A DNA stretch of 64,000 nucleotides from Pseudomonas ovata (GTDB lineage Bacteria; Pseudomonadota; Gammaproteobacteria; Pseudomonadales; Pseudomonadaceae): contig NZ_QFFU01000031.1 in the NCBI RefSeq assembly GCF_003131185.1, forward strand, positions 1 through 64,000, given 5' to 3'. The translations under genes and the position numbers were made by a program. The notes under the pieces are model-generated. The model searched no databases. It had not been told where the DNA came from and was given only the letters and a program-made list of their open reading frames with translations. Shown piece by piece: positions 1 through 8,704 of the stretch (the stretch's first letter is position 1; each line of letters starts with the position of its first letter).

Positions 1-905
1 AATAGTGGCGTTTCCAAGATTTCTGCGAGCGCTACGCACTCGGTCGCCGGCAAGCGGGCTCCTACCGAACCGTGCCTGTCCGAATAGCCCACTCTGCCGG
101 ACCACCGCGACCGGCTGCGTTAGCAGTCGTAAAATTTCAGCGTTTCCGAGAATTTACGAGCGCTGCGCACTCGGTCGCGGGCAAGCGCGCTCCTACCGGA
201 CGGTGTCTGTCCCAATAGCCTGCTGGCCCGCGACTCAACGGCAGCCGCATGCGCCTGCGCCGCACCCAGTCGCTATACGGCGACTGCCCCCCCCCGTAGG
301 AGCGCGCTTGCCGGAATGCCGGACCACCGCGACCGGCTGCGCCAGCAGTCGTAAAAATAGTGGCGTTTCCAAGATTTCTGCGAGCGCTACGCACTCGGTC
401 GCCGGCAAGCGGGCTCCTACCGAACCGTGCCTGTCCGAATAGCCCACTCTGCCGGACCACCGCGACCGGCTGCGCCAGCAGTCGTAAAATTTCAGCGTTT
501 CCGAGAATTTGCGAGCGCTGCGCACTCGGTCGCCGGCAAGCGGGCTCCTACCGGACGGTGCCTGTCCGAATAGCCTGCTGGCCCGCGACTCAACGGCAGC
601 CGCATGCGCCTGCGCCGCACCCAGTCCCTATACGGCGACTGACCCCCGTAGGAGCGCGCTTGCCCGCGACCGGCTGCGTAGCAGTCGTAAAAATAGTGGC
701 CTCACCATCGCAAGAAGGTCCTTGCGGACCTTGTTGCCGGCAAGCGGGCTCCTACCGAACCGTGCCTGTCCGAATAGCCCACTCTGCCGGAATGCCGGAC
801 CACCGCGACCGGCTGCGCCAGCAGTCGTAAAATTTCAGCGTTTCCGAGATTTTGCGAGCGCTGCGCACTCGGTCGCGGGCAAGCGCGCTCCTACCGGGCC
901 GCAAT
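1..905. repeat. Tandem array of REP-type repeats
   Basis: No gene is credible here. The stretch is built from a REP-type palindrome (core GTAGGAGCGCGCTTGCC and its complement GGCAAGCGCGCTCCTAC, with variants such as GGCAAGCGGGCTCCTAC) joined by linkers such as GCAGTCGTAAAATTTCAGCG. The motif AATAGTGGC recurs at 1, 356 and 692, so there are two long units of about 355 and 336 bases plus a shorter third of about 214. A second linker (CTGGCCCGCGACTCAACGGC) occurs near 220 and 580. Frames open across it encode low-complexity Arg/Pro/Ala peptides that restart with each unit, which argues against coding. The left edge lies outside the window, so the array may be longer. Confidence 0.85.
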
Positions 906-912
906 CGTACGA

Positions 913-1647
913 TCAGAGAAAGTTGTACTGCACCCCGACCCGCAACCGCAGCTGGCGTTCATCGTCGGTGGCGTTGACCTTGATGTCACCCACCTCGAAG
1001 AACGGTGTCCAGTTCTTGTCCCACTTGTACTTGAACGCTGCGTTCTGCTCGTAGTCGCTGGTGTCGTTGTCGTAGCGGATGTAGTCGGCATCGAAGTAGA
1101 TGAACTGGTACTCGTACGCCCAGGCACTGCCCTTGGGCGCGTAGTTGAGCCATACGTCGTAGCGGTTGACCGTCTGGTCGTCCGAAGCGTTGTAAGGCAT
1201 CTCCTTGTTGACCTTGTCGCGGTCGAGCTTGATCGAGTCGAAGCGATAACGGCCCGACAGGCTCAACTCATCGGTGAGCTTGTAGCCGACCTTCAGGCCG
1301 GTCTTGTACGCCGTCGATTTCTCGATGCTTTCCAGCTGGAACGAAGGGGTGAAGGTCCATTTGTTGTCGAGCTTGTACTGGTAGCTGACGGTCAGTTCAT
1401 GGCCGCTGCCCACGGTGTTGTCGAATGCCACGTCCTGGCGGTCGCCGGCGGTCTTGTACTTGAGTTCGCCTTCGAAGCCCCAGCCGCTTTCCAGGCGTGT
1501 GCCGAACTTGACCCGGTCCGAGTGCATACGCGACTCCTCCGCGTACTGGTGCCGGTAGTTGACGTAACCGGTGTTGCCGGCCTGAACCCAGGCACTGGTC
1601 AGCAGGGTGGTGGAAGTCAGCGCGATCAGAGAGATGATTTTTTTCAT
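913..1647 (-). CDS. KdgM-family oligogalacturonate-type outer-membrane porin
   Basis: A 244-residue exported protein. The start at 1647 gives a clean signal peptide (MKKIISLIALTSTTLL..., probable cleavage after Ala23, VQA); an upstream in-frame start would bury it. The rest alternates aromatic and charged residues in beta-strand pattern (for example YRHQYAEESRMHSDRVKFG near the N terminus) and ends in aromatic-rich VGVQYNFL, as in small 12-strand KdgM porins, which are about 230-250 residues. KdgM proteins pass anionic oligogalacturonides and related acidic oligosaccharides. It is the last gene of a same-strand cluster with an ABC importer and an enolase-superfamily enzyme, so it is probably the outer-membrane entry for the same substrate. 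The ribosome site is weak (AAGAAT). Substrate is inference. Confidence 0.85.
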   Translation of the reverse strand: MKKIISLIALTSTTLLTSAWVQAGNTGYVNYRHQYAEESRMHSDRVKFGTRLESGWGFEGELKYKTAGDRQDVAFDNTVGSGHELTVSYQYKLDNKWTFTPSFQLESIEKSTAYKTGLKVGYKLTDELSLSGRYRFDSIKLDRDKVNKEMPYNASDDQTVNRYDVWLNYAPKGSAWAYEYQFIYFDADYIRYDNDTSDYEQNAAFKYKWDKNWTPFFEVGDIKVNATDDERQLRLRVGVQYNFL

Positions 1648-1846
1648 TTTTTTATTCTTGTGATTGAGTTGATTTTCAGGGTTTTTCAGCAAATCGCAGG
1701 CAGCCGGATCCCGTGGCCGTAAAAGCCGGAAATCAAACTGGTAGCGGGAGAGGCAGCGGCAAGCGTTGGGCTTCAAGCGGCACGAGGCGATGCAGCGTCC
1801 TCGCGGGTTTGGGGCGGCTTGTAACCTGCGGCTTGTCGCTCAGTGT

Positions 1847-2611
1847 TCAACCGGGCGGTCGAGCGTCCAGGTCGCGGCTGGCCTGGATCAGCAGCCTCGA
1901 GTAGTCGTGATGCACCTGGTTGCCCAGCAACTGGTCGCTGTCCAGGGTCTCGACCACCCGGCCCTGTTGCATCACCGCCAGGCGATCACACAGGTGGGCG
2001 ACCACCCCCAGGTCATGGGTGACCATCAGGTAGGTCAGGCCGCGCTGGCGGCGCAGGTCAGCCAGCAGGTTGAGAATCTCGGCCTGCACCGACACATCCA
2101 GCGCTGAGGTGGGCTCGTCGAGCAGCAGCACCTTCGGTTGCAGGATCAGCGCCCTGGCAATCGCCACGCGCTGGCGCTGTCCACCCGAGAGCTGGTGCGG
2201 GTAGCGGTAGCGGAAGCTGTCGTTGAGGCCGACCTGGCCCAGCACTTCACTGACCCGCTCGTTACGCTCGCCGATGCGGTGCACGCTCAGCGGTTCCTTG
2301 AGCGCGGTGTCGACAGTGTGCCGTGGGTGCAGCGAGGCGTAGGGGTCCTGGAACACCATCTGCACCGTGCGGTAGTGCTCGGCATCAAGCTTGCGCTGTA
2401 CCCCTTGGCCGGCGACCTTCAGGTGGCCGCTCCAGTGATGGTACTGGCCGGCCAGGCAGCGCAGGACAGTGGTCTTGCCCGAGCCGGACTCGCCGACCAG
2501 GCCGAACGACTGGCCTTGCTCGACCTGCAGGTTGACATCGTGCAGCACCTGGTTGACGGCCGCGCCCGTGCCAAAGCTCAGGTTCAGGGAATCGACTTCG
2601 ATCATCGCCAT
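1847..2611 (-). CDS. ABC transporter ATP-binding protein, DppF/OppF type
   Basis: 254 residues, cytoplasmic ATPase of a peptide/nickel/oligosaccharide-type importer. Walker A GESGSGKTT is near residue 40, signature LSGGQRQRVAIARAL near 141, Walker B VLLLDEPTSALD near 160 and the switch histidine in MVTHDLG. It is shorter than typical DppF (about 320-330) and lacks the C-terminal oligopeptide-type extension, as is also true of its partner ATPase. It starts 10 bases after the partner ATPase stops, so the two are cotranslated parts of one heterodimeric ATPase. The set binding protein, two permeases, two ATPases is complete on this strand. Confidence 0.93.
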   Translation of the reverse strand: MAMIEVDSLNLSFGTGAAVNQVLHDVNLQVEQGQSFGLVGESGSGKTTVLRCLAGQYHHWSGHLKVAGQGVQRKLDAEHYRTVQMVFQDPYASLHPRHTVDTALKEPLSVHRIGERNERVSEVLGQVGLNDSFRYRYPHQLSGGQRQRVAIARALILQPKVLLLDEPTSALDVSVQAEILNLLADLRRQRGLTYLMVTHDLGVVAHLCDRLAVMQQGRVVETLDSDQLLGNQVHHDYSRLLIQASRDLDARPPG

Positions 2612-2621
2612 GGGATCAACC

Positions 2622-3461
2622 TCAGTGTGTGAGCCAGAGTGGGTCGCGTTGCAGCACCGGCAGGCTGGCGCGAGGGCGGTCCAGGCTGGGCAGGGCGGCG
2701 AGCAGGCCTTGGGTGTAGGGATGACGGGCGTGGTCCAGGTCCTTGGCGGCCAGCGACTCGACCACCCGTCCGGCGTACATCACCAGCACGCGGTCGCAGA
2801 AGTGGCGCACCAGGTTCAGGTCGTGGCTGATGAACAGCAGGCCCAGGTCGCGTTCGCTGACCAGTTCTTCAAGCACATTGAGCACCTGGCGGCGCACCGA
2901 GACGTCCAGCGCCGAGGTCGGCTCGTCGGCGATGATCACCTGCGGGTCGGTGATCACCATCATGGCGATCATGATCCGCTGGCCCATGCCGCCGGACACC
3001 TCATGCGGGTACAGCTCGAACACCCGCGCCGGGTCGCGGATCTGTACCTTGGCCAGCATGTCCAGGGTGCGCTCGCGGGCTTCGGCCTTCGAGACCTTGT
3101 GGTGCGCCAGGTAGGCTTCGGCGATCTGGTCACCGACCTTGATCACCGGGTTCAGCGAGTACTTGGGGTCCTGCATGATCATCGACATGCGCCGGCCGCG
3201 AATGCCCTGGATCTGCTTTTCATTGCAGCTCAGCAGGTCAGTGTCGCCAAAGCGCAGGGTCTTGGCGGTGATGCGGGCGCTGGCCGGGTGCAGGCGCAAC
3301 AGGCTGCGGCCCACGGTCGACTTGCCCGAGCCGGACTCGCCGACGATGGCCAGCTTTTCCCGGCCCAGGGTGAACGACACATCGTGCACCGCGGTGGTGG
3401 TCTTGCCGGCGCTGGTGAAGTCGACGCGCAAATCTTCTACTGCAAGCTTGATCTGTGACAT
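2622..3461 (-). CDS. ABC transporter ATP-binding protein, DppD/OppD type
   Basis: 279 residues. The start at 3461 (MSQIKLAVEDLRVDF) has AAGG about nine bases upstream and is preferred over an in-frame start 42 bases earlier. Walker A GESGSGKSTVGRSL lies near residue 43; the signature is the less usual VSGGMGQRIMIAMM, typical of DppD-type subunits; Walker B is VIIADEPTSALD and the switch region FISHDLN. It pairs with the DppF-type ATPase next to it and energises the two permeases upstream in the cluster. It lacks the long C-terminal tail of classical OppD. Family identification is firm, substrate unknown. Confidence 0.93.
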   Translation of the reverse strand: MSQIKLAVEDLRVDFTSAGKTTTAVHDVSFTLGREKLAIVGESGSGKSTVGRSLLRLHPASARITAKTLRFGDTDLLSCNEKQIQGIRGRRMSMIMQDPKYSLNPVIKVGDQIAEAYLAHHKVSKAEARERTLDMLAKVQIRDPARVFELYPHEVSGGMGQRIMIAMMVITDPQVIIADEPTSALDVSVRRQVLNVLEELVSERDLGLLFISHDLNLVRHFCDRVLVMYAGRVVESLAAKDLDHARHPYTQGLLAALPSLDRPRASLPVLQRDPLWLTH

Positions 3462-3524
3462 GGCGCTGTACCTTATTGTTGTTCTTTGAGCTTCGCGGCC
3501 CAAGCCGCTTTTACGGTCCGACCG

Positions 3525-4430
3525 TCAGGCATTGCGCGGGTCCAGCACATCGCGCAGGCCGTCGCCCAGCAGGTTGAAGGCCAGGCTGACCAGCATGATG
3601 GTCGCGCCCGGTGCCGCCACCAGCCACCAGCTTTCGAGCATGTAGCGTCGACCGCTGGAAATCATCGCGCCCCATTCCGGCAGCGGTGCCTGGGCGCCCA
3701 GGCCGAGAAAGCCCAGGGCGGCGGCGGTGAGAATGATGCTGGCCATGTTCATGGTCAGGCGGATGATCACCGACGACAGGCACATGGGGATGATGTGCCG
3801 GCCGATGATGCGCGTGGCCGACGCCCCTTGCAGTTTCACCGCCACCACGAAATCGGCGTTGCGCAGCGACAGGGTCTCGGCACGGGCCAGGCGGGCGATC
3901 GGTGGCCAGGCGGTGAGGGCGATGGCGATCACCGCATGCTCAAGGCCAGGGCCGAGGGCGGCGATAAAGGCCAGGGCCAGGACCAGGCTGGGGAACGAGA
4001 TGAAGATGTCAGTGATGCGCATGAACAGGCTGTCGACCCAGCCGCCGTAATAGCCCGAGACCGTACCGACCAGCAGGCCGATGGGTCCGACGATCACGGT
4101 CACCAGCATGACGATGTACAGGGTCACGCGTGAGCCATACACCAGCCGGCTGAACACATCGCGGCCGTATTCGTCGGTGCCGAACCAGTGCGCGGCGCCC
4201 GGGCTTTGCAGGGCGGCCGAGAGGTTCTGCGCCAGTGGATCATGGGTGGCGATCCAGGGCGCGAACAGGGCGACCACCATCAACGTGCTGATCACCACCA
4301 GGCCGGCCAGCGTCAGCGGGTTGCGCACCAGAAAGCGCAACAGGCGCTTGCTGCTGGCCGCCAGGGCCGCCAGGCTGGAATCGGGCACCGATGCCAAGGG
4401 TTTTACGCGGCTTGCAATGGACGTATTCAT
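3525..4430 (-). CDS. ABC transporter permease, DppC type
   Basis: 301-residue inner-membrane permease. A short cytoplasmic N terminus precedes a first membrane helix (LTLAGLVVISTLMVVALFA, about residues 39-57), a periplasmic loop with the DppC-type motif HWFGTDEYGRDVFSRLVYG, then the remaining helices and the EAA coupling loop (ASATRIIGRHIIPM). The 3' end is close to the ATPase genes. Its start codon overlaps the stop of the preceding DppB-type permease by one base (TGATG at 4430), a usual sign of translational coupling and a heterodimeric channel. Confidence 0.93.
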   Translation of the reverse strand: MNTSIASRVKPLASVPDSSLAALAASSKRLLRFLVRNPLTLAGLVVISTLMVVALFAPWIATHDPLAQNLSAALQSPGAAHWFGTDEYGRDVFSRLVYGSRVTLYIVMLVTVIVGPIGLLVGTVSGYYGGWVDSLFMRITDIFISFPSLVLALAFIAALGPGLEHAVIAIALTAWPPIARLARAETLSLRNADFVVAVKLQGASATRIIGRHIIPMCLSSVIIRLTMNMASIILTAAALGFLGLGAQAPLPEWGAMISSGRRYMLESWWLVAAPGATIMLVSLAFNLLGDGLRDVLDPRNA

Positions 4431-5467
4431 CAGCGGGTTCTCGGGTCGAAGACTTTGTAGAGGGCGTCACTGATCTGGTTCAGGGCCACGAAAATCAGGC
4501 CGATCAACAACACGCAGGCCATCACCGCATTCATGTCGCCCAGCAGCAGGCTGCTGGTCAGGTACTGGCCGAAGCCGGGCCAGGCAAACACCGTTTCGAT
4601 CAGCACCGCGCCTTCGAGCAGACCGCCATAGGCGAGGGCGACGATGGTCAGCAGCTGCACGCGGATATTGCGAAACGCATGACCCCAGACAATGCTGCGC
4701 TGCGACAGGCCCTTGACCCGGGCAGTGATGATGTATTCCTGCGACAGCTGTTCCAGCATGAAGCTGCGGGTCATGCGGCTGATGTAGGCCACCGAGTTGA
4801 CGCTGAGGATCAGTGCCGGCAGCAGGATGTGGCGCAAGGCGCTGCGAAAAGCCTCCCAGTCGCCAGCCAGCACGGTGTCGATCAGCAGCAGGCCGGTGCG
4901 GGTCTCGATCAGGCCGTCATACGCCAGGCCGATGCGGCCCACACCGCCAGCCCAGCCCAACCAGGCGTAGAACACCAGGAAGGCCATCATGCCCAGCCAG
5001 AAGATCGGCGTGGAGTAACCGAACAGCGTGATCACCCGGGCAATATGGTCACCTACGCGGCCCTGGTGGGTGGCGGCGTACACGCCCAGTGGCAGCCCGC
5101 CCAGCACGCCGAACAGAATGGCCAGGGTCGCCAGCTCCAGCGTGGCGGGGAACACCCGGGCGATGTCCTCGATCACCGGGTGGCCGGTGAGCAGGCCCTT
5201 GCCCAGGTCGCCCTGGACCAGGTCGCCGACGTAGACGCCGAACTGGCTCCACAGCGGCTTGTCCAGGCCCATCTCTTTGTAAGCCTGGGCGTAGGCGGCG
5301 GCATCGGCGTCAGGGCCGACGACCGCCAGTACCGGGTCCAATGGCATGACCCGACCGATGAAGAAAGTGAGCAACAGCAAGCCGAACAGAGTCGCCACTA
5401 CTGAACCGCTGCGACGGGTGCCGTTGGCCACCCGACTGCTCCAAAAAGAAAGTGATGCACTCGACAT
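4430..5467 (-). CDS. ABC transporter permease, DppB type
   Basis: 345-residue inner-membrane permease. After an N-terminal helix (VVATLFGLLLLTFFIGRVMPLDPV) it shows the DppB-type periplasmic region (GLDKPLWSQFGVYVGDLVQGDLG), several further helices and the EAA loop (ARVKGLSQRSIVWGHAFRN) with the typical C terminus LLIGLIFVALNQISDALYKVFDPR. It lies 39 bases downstream of the binding-protein gene and overlaps the DppC-type gene. Together they form the membrane channel of the family-5 importer. Nothing in the sequence shows substrate preference. Confidence 0.93.
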   Translation of the reverse strand: MSSASLSFWSSRVANGTRRSGSVVATLFGLLLLTFFIGRVMPLDPVLAVVGPDADAAAYAQAYKEMGLDKPLWSQFGVYVGDLVQGDLGKGLLTGHPVIEDIARVFPATLELATLAILFGVLGGLPLGVYAATHQGRVGDHIARVITLFGYSTPIFWLGMMAFLVFYAWLGWAGGVGRIGLAYDGLIETRTGLLLIDTVLAGDWEAFRSALRHILLPALILSVNSVAYISRMTRSFMLEQLSQEYIITARVKGLSQRSIVWGHAFRNIRVQLLTIVALAYGGLLEGAVLIETVFAWPGFGQYLTSSLLLGDMNAVMACVLLIGLIFVALNQISDALYKVFDPRTR

Positions 5468-5506
5468 GATGATTCCTGCCTTGGCGTGAGCGGATGAACG
5501 TCGCGA

Positions 5507-7129
5507 TCAACGTTGCTTATAGACGTCCCGAAGGCGCGTGGTGGCGGCGCTGTGCCCCAGGTACTGACGGACATCGGCGTGGATCACCACCTCGTCGGTC
5601 ATCTGCGACACCGGCATGATGGGCCCGGCCTTCTGGTCATACAGGGTCTGGATCTGCTGATACAGCGCCAGTTGCCGGCCCGGGTCGCGCTCCTGCTCGG
5701 CCTGCTCGATCAGGCTGTTGATCTGCGGGTCGAAGAACGAGGTGCGCCAGCCCTGGAAGTTGGTCAGCTTGGCCTGCTCGCGGTTGTCCGGGTTGTACAC
5801 CAGGGCACGCAGGCTCGAGTGCGGATGCCGCTCGGCACCGCCGCCACCACGCCCGACCAGGATGTCGAACTTGCGGTCACGCATCGCACCGTAGATCTGG
5901 TTGCCGGTGCCGGTGATGATGTTGGCCTGGATACCGGCCTGGGCCAGGGTCGACTGCAGGCTGGTGGCAATGTTGATGAACGGCGAGTCGGTCAGCGAGC
6001 GGATGGTGATTTTGAAACCCTCCGGGTATCCGGCTTCGGCCAGCAGGCGCTTGGCCTGGGCGACGTTGAGGCGATAGCCCGGATCGTCCAGGCGGGCCTG
6101 CAGGCCCAGTTGCAGGGGGCGCTGGTTGATGATGCCGTAGTGCGGCATGACCACGTTGTTGATGCCTTCGTAATCGATCAGCGAACGCACCGCCTGCCGC
6201 ACCTTGATGTCCTTGAACAGCGGTTGCTCCATGCTCATGGCCACGTAGTACAGCGTGCCACGGGGGATGGTCTGCACCTCGACATCGTCGGAGCGGGTCA
6301 GGGCCTTGATGTCGGTGGCAGCCATGCCGCGGGCCACATCGAGGTCACCGCGCTCGACCATCAGGCGCAGGGCCTGGGACTCGGTCATGTTGCGCATCAC
6401 CACCCGGCGCATCTTGGCCGGCCCGCGCCAGTAATTGTCGAAGCGGGTCATCAGAATCACGTCGTTGGCGCGCCAGATGTCCAGCTTGAACGCACCGGAG
6501 CCCGCCGTGTGTGTGGTCAGCCAGGCGGCACCCTGGTCATCGCCCTGGGCGTGCTGCTGCACGGTCAGGCGGTCGACCACAAAGGCGCTGGGCGAGGTGG
6601 CCAGGGTATTGAGCACCAGCATCGGGTCGGTGGGCTTGGGCAGGTCCATGACGAAGGTCAGCGGCCCTTCGGCGCGCACCAGGCGGGTCACGTTTTCGGC
6701 ACTGTAGCCGTAGGCTTTCCAGGTCGAGGCCAGGGCTTTGTTGAGGGTGACGACCCGTTGCAGCGACCAGGCGACATCCTGGGCGGTCAGCGGATTGCCG
6801 GAGTGGAACGTGACACCTGCGCGCAGATGAAAGGTCAGGCGCATGCGGTCCGGGCTGATTTCCCAGCGCTCGGCCAGGGCCGGCACCAGTTGGTCGGGAC
6901 GGGCGGCGTCCTGTTCCAGCAGCATGTCATAGACGTTGGAATTGACTTCGGACACCTCAAGGCCGGTGGCGGCGGCAGGGTCCAGGGACAGCAGGTTGAT
7001 CATGCTCATGCCGACCACCAGTTGGTCGACCGGGGTCTCGCCACGGGCCTGCGCATTGGGGGTGTGCAGAAACGTCGCCGTCAGGGCGAGGCAGAGCAGC
7101 CAGGGCAGGCGCTTGGGCCAGAGTTTCAT
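5507..7129 (-). CDS. Family-5 extracellular solute-binding protein of the ABC importer
   Basis: 540 residues with a signal peptide (cleavage probably after NAQA near residue 28), hence periplasmic. The mature part has the SBP_bac_5 (peptide/nickel/oligosaccharide) layout: ALAERWEISPDRMRLTFHLR and VTFHSGNPLTAQDVAWSLQR are close to the family signature. Length is usual for the family. This family binds di- and oligopeptides, nickel, opines and also oligosaccharides; here the neighbours (KdgM porin, enolase-superfamily enzyme) argue for a sugar-acid or acidic oligosaccharide ligand, but that is inference only. It precedes the permease genes and follows the enolase-superfamily gene with a REP-like gap of about 130 bases. 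Confidence 0.92.
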   Translation of the reverse strand: MKLWPKRLPWLLCLALTATFLHTPNAQARGETPVDQLVVGMSMINLLSLDPAAATGLEVSEVNSNVYDMLLEQDAARPDQLVPALAERWEISPDRMRLTFHLRAGVTFHSGNPLTAQDVAWSLQRVVTLNKALASTWKAYGYSAENVTRLVRAEGPLTFVMDLPKPTDPMLVLNTLATSPSAFVVDRLTVQQHAQGDDQGAAWLTTHTAGSGAFKLDIWRANDVILMTRFDNYWRGPAKMRRVVMRNMTESQALRLMVERGDLDVARGMAATDIKALTRSDDVEVQTIPRGTLYYVAMSMEQPLFKDIKVRQAVRSLIDYEGINNVVMPHYGIINQRPLQLGLQARLDDPGYRLNVAQAKRLLAEAGYPEGFKITIRSLTDSPFINIATSLQSTLAQAGIQANIITGTGNQIYGAMRDRKFDILVGRGGGGAERHPHSSLRALVYNPDNREQAKLTNFQGWRTSFFDPQINSLIEQAEQERDPGRQLALYQQIQTLYDQKAGPIMPVSQMTDEVVIHADVRQYLGHSAATTRLRDVYKQR

Positions 7130-7206
7130 GGGGCGGTCCTTTTTTATATTTATAAAGACTCATGTACCGGGAACGCTCTGATCGTTCCCGGGGTGCCGCG
7201 CTGTAC

Positions 7207-7262
7207 GCAGGGAGCGGCTTTGGCCGCGAACCCTGCTACAGCACGCCCGGCTGAAGCCGGGT
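7207..7262. repeat. REP-like hairpin pair between two genes of the cluster
   Basis: Directly after the enolase-superfamily stop is a perfect hairpin CCCGGC-TGAA-GCCGGG (7247-7262). Next to it is a second imperfect palindrome (7207-7236, GCAGGGAGCGGC...ending ...GCGAACCCTGC) of the common pseudomonad REP kind. No T-tract follows on the minus strand, so a classical terminator is not shown; it could stabilise mRNA or lower expression of the downstream transport genes. Confidence 0.5.
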
Positions 7263-8417
7263 TTAATAGCGCTCTACGGTATGCGTCTCGATATAGCTGA
7301 AATTGATGTCCTCACCCAGGCCTGGCTGCTGGCTCAGGTGCACATAGCCTTCGCTGTCCATCGGGTCGACCAGGGTATTGAGGTAGGCCGGTACGTCGTC
7401 GTACTCCAGGAACGGGTGCAGCAGGCCGCGCTCGTACCAGCGGCAGTTGCTGATGGCGCCGACCACGTTGAGGTTCGCGGCGCCGTTGCCGTGAACTTCA
7501 CAATCCATGCCGAACGATTCGGCCAGGTGCGCCACTTTCAGGCACGGGCCGATACCACCGACCCCGGCCACACCGGCACGCAGAATATCGCACGCCTTGT
7601 TGGTGACCCAACTGGCACGGCTGTGGTATTTGCCGGCGACGGTTTCCGGACCCAGCACCGGGATGTCCAGATTGGCGGCCAGCCAGGCATAGGACTCGGT
7701 GGACTCTTCCATCATCGGTTCTTCGAACCAGGCGAAATCGAGCTTTTCCAGCTCCCGGCCGATGTACAGCGCATCGACCCGGCTGTACCAGTGATAGCCG
7801 TCGAGCATCAGCGCGATGTCGGGACCGACCGCTTCACGCACCGCCGCGCAGGCCTGCACGTCCATGCGCGGGTTGGGGGCGAAGGAGATCGGCGGCATCC
7901 AGGTGTGCAGCTTGATGGCCTTGTAGCCGCGCTGCACCAGTTTCTCGGCGAACTGGCCGAACTCATCCGGGGTCGACAGCCCGCCCGGCAGGTCATCGCC
8001 GCACATGGTCGAACCGTAGGCCAGCACCTTGTCGCGGTAGCCGCCCAGCAACTTGTGCACCGGCTGCTTCAGGGCGCGACCGGCCAGGTCCCAGAGCGCC
8101 TGCTCGACCAGCGCCAGGGCGCGGTCGGTGAGCTGGCTGGCGCTGCCACGCTGCCAGTGGGCCAGCTCCTGCCAGATCTTCTCGCGGTTCATGGGGTTCT
8201 GGCCGATCAGCACCTTCTTGACGAAGGACTCGATGATATGCGGACGAATCAGCTCGGGCGGGCCGAAGGCAAAGCCTTCGCTACCATCATCGCAGCCGAT
8301 GCGCAGCATGGCGTGTCTGACCGGACGCTCTTCGCCGGGATGGGCATGGCCGGCGCTGTCGACGGCGCGTCGGGTGGGGTAGGTGAAGACCTCGACATTG
8401 ATGCGGGTGATTTTCAT
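7263..8417 (-). CDS. Mandelate racemase/muconate lactonising (enolase superfamily) enzyme, probable sugar-acid dehydratase
   Basis: 384 residues; ATG at 8417 (MKITRINVEVFTYP) is preferred to a TTG 12 bases upstream. An N-terminal capping domain (residues about 1-125) is followed by a beta/alpha barrel with recognisable superfamily landmarks: YKAIKLHTW (Lys-x-His at the end of the second strand), the metal-binding Asp of LMLDGYHWY, Glu of FEEPM and Glu of GPETVAG, and a histidine in EVHGNG late in the barrel. This layout fits acid-sugar dehydratases or related lactone/racemase enzymes rather than dipeptide epimerases. It is first in the cluster, ahead of the importer and porin, so it likely acts on the imported compound. 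Exact reaction is not readable from sequence. Confidence 0.88.
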   Translation of the reverse strand: MKITRINVEVFTYPTRRAVDSAGHAHPGEERPVRHAMLRIGCDDGSEGFAFGPPELIRPHIIESFVKKVLIGQNPMNREKIWQELAHWQRGSASQLTDRALALVEQALWDLAGRALKQPVHKLLGGYRDKVLAYGSTMCGDDLPGGLSTPDEFGQFAEKLVQRGYKAIKLHTWMPPISFAPNPRMDVQACAAVREAVGPDIALMLDGYHWYSRVDALYIGRELEKLDFAWFEEPMMEESTESYAWLAANLDIPVLGPETVAGKYHSRASWVTNKACDILRAGVAGVGGIGPCLKVAHLAESFGMDCEVHGNGAANLNVVGAISNCRWYERGLLHPFLEYDDVPAYLNTLVDPMDSEGYVHLSQQPGLGEDINFSYIETHTVERY

Positions 8418-8454
8418 GGGGGCCTGCAATCTTGTAATTATTCGGGCTTTATCG

Positions 8455-8468
8455 GTATGTCGTCATAC
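8455..8468. promoter_or_regulatory. Candidate operator upstream of the enolase/ABC/porin cluster
   Basis: Inverted repeat GTATG-TCGT-CATAC, 38-51 bases upstream of the enolase-superfamily start. Its size resembles GntR/FCD-type operators that control sugar-acid operons. A related half site (GACGTCATACTTCG) occurs near 8611. No regulator gene of that kind is adjacent, so the site is a candidate only. The rest of 8418-8704 is AT-richer intergenic DNA in which I see nothing else. Confidence 0.3.
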
Positions 8469-8704
8469 GACTTGGTGGCGATTATTTGCCCTGCTGTACG
8501 ATGATGTCAAGAGGTGGTGTGACGACTTTTTGAGGTTGTTTTATTTTTTGCTGAGCATTTACAGGGTTTTCTGGTTTTTATGGCGAGACGGGATGAGTTT
8601 TTTTTCGAGACGTCATACTTCGCGAGGTGAGCGGGCCTTGATAGCTGTCTGCCGATCAGGCCTGTTGTTGACATGCCGCCAGGCCGGCTGGCCTGACGGA
8701 CGAT

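Noticed and set aside
1..905. Regularly spaced repeats resembling a CRISPR array
   Set aside because: Repeats are palindromic REP halves in both orientations, the spacing is uneven and the intervening sequences are themselves repeated; no cas genes nearby.
7247..7262. Terminator after the enolase-superfamily gene
   Set aside because: Stem is good but no T-tract follows in the direction of transcription; kept only as a REP-like hairpin.
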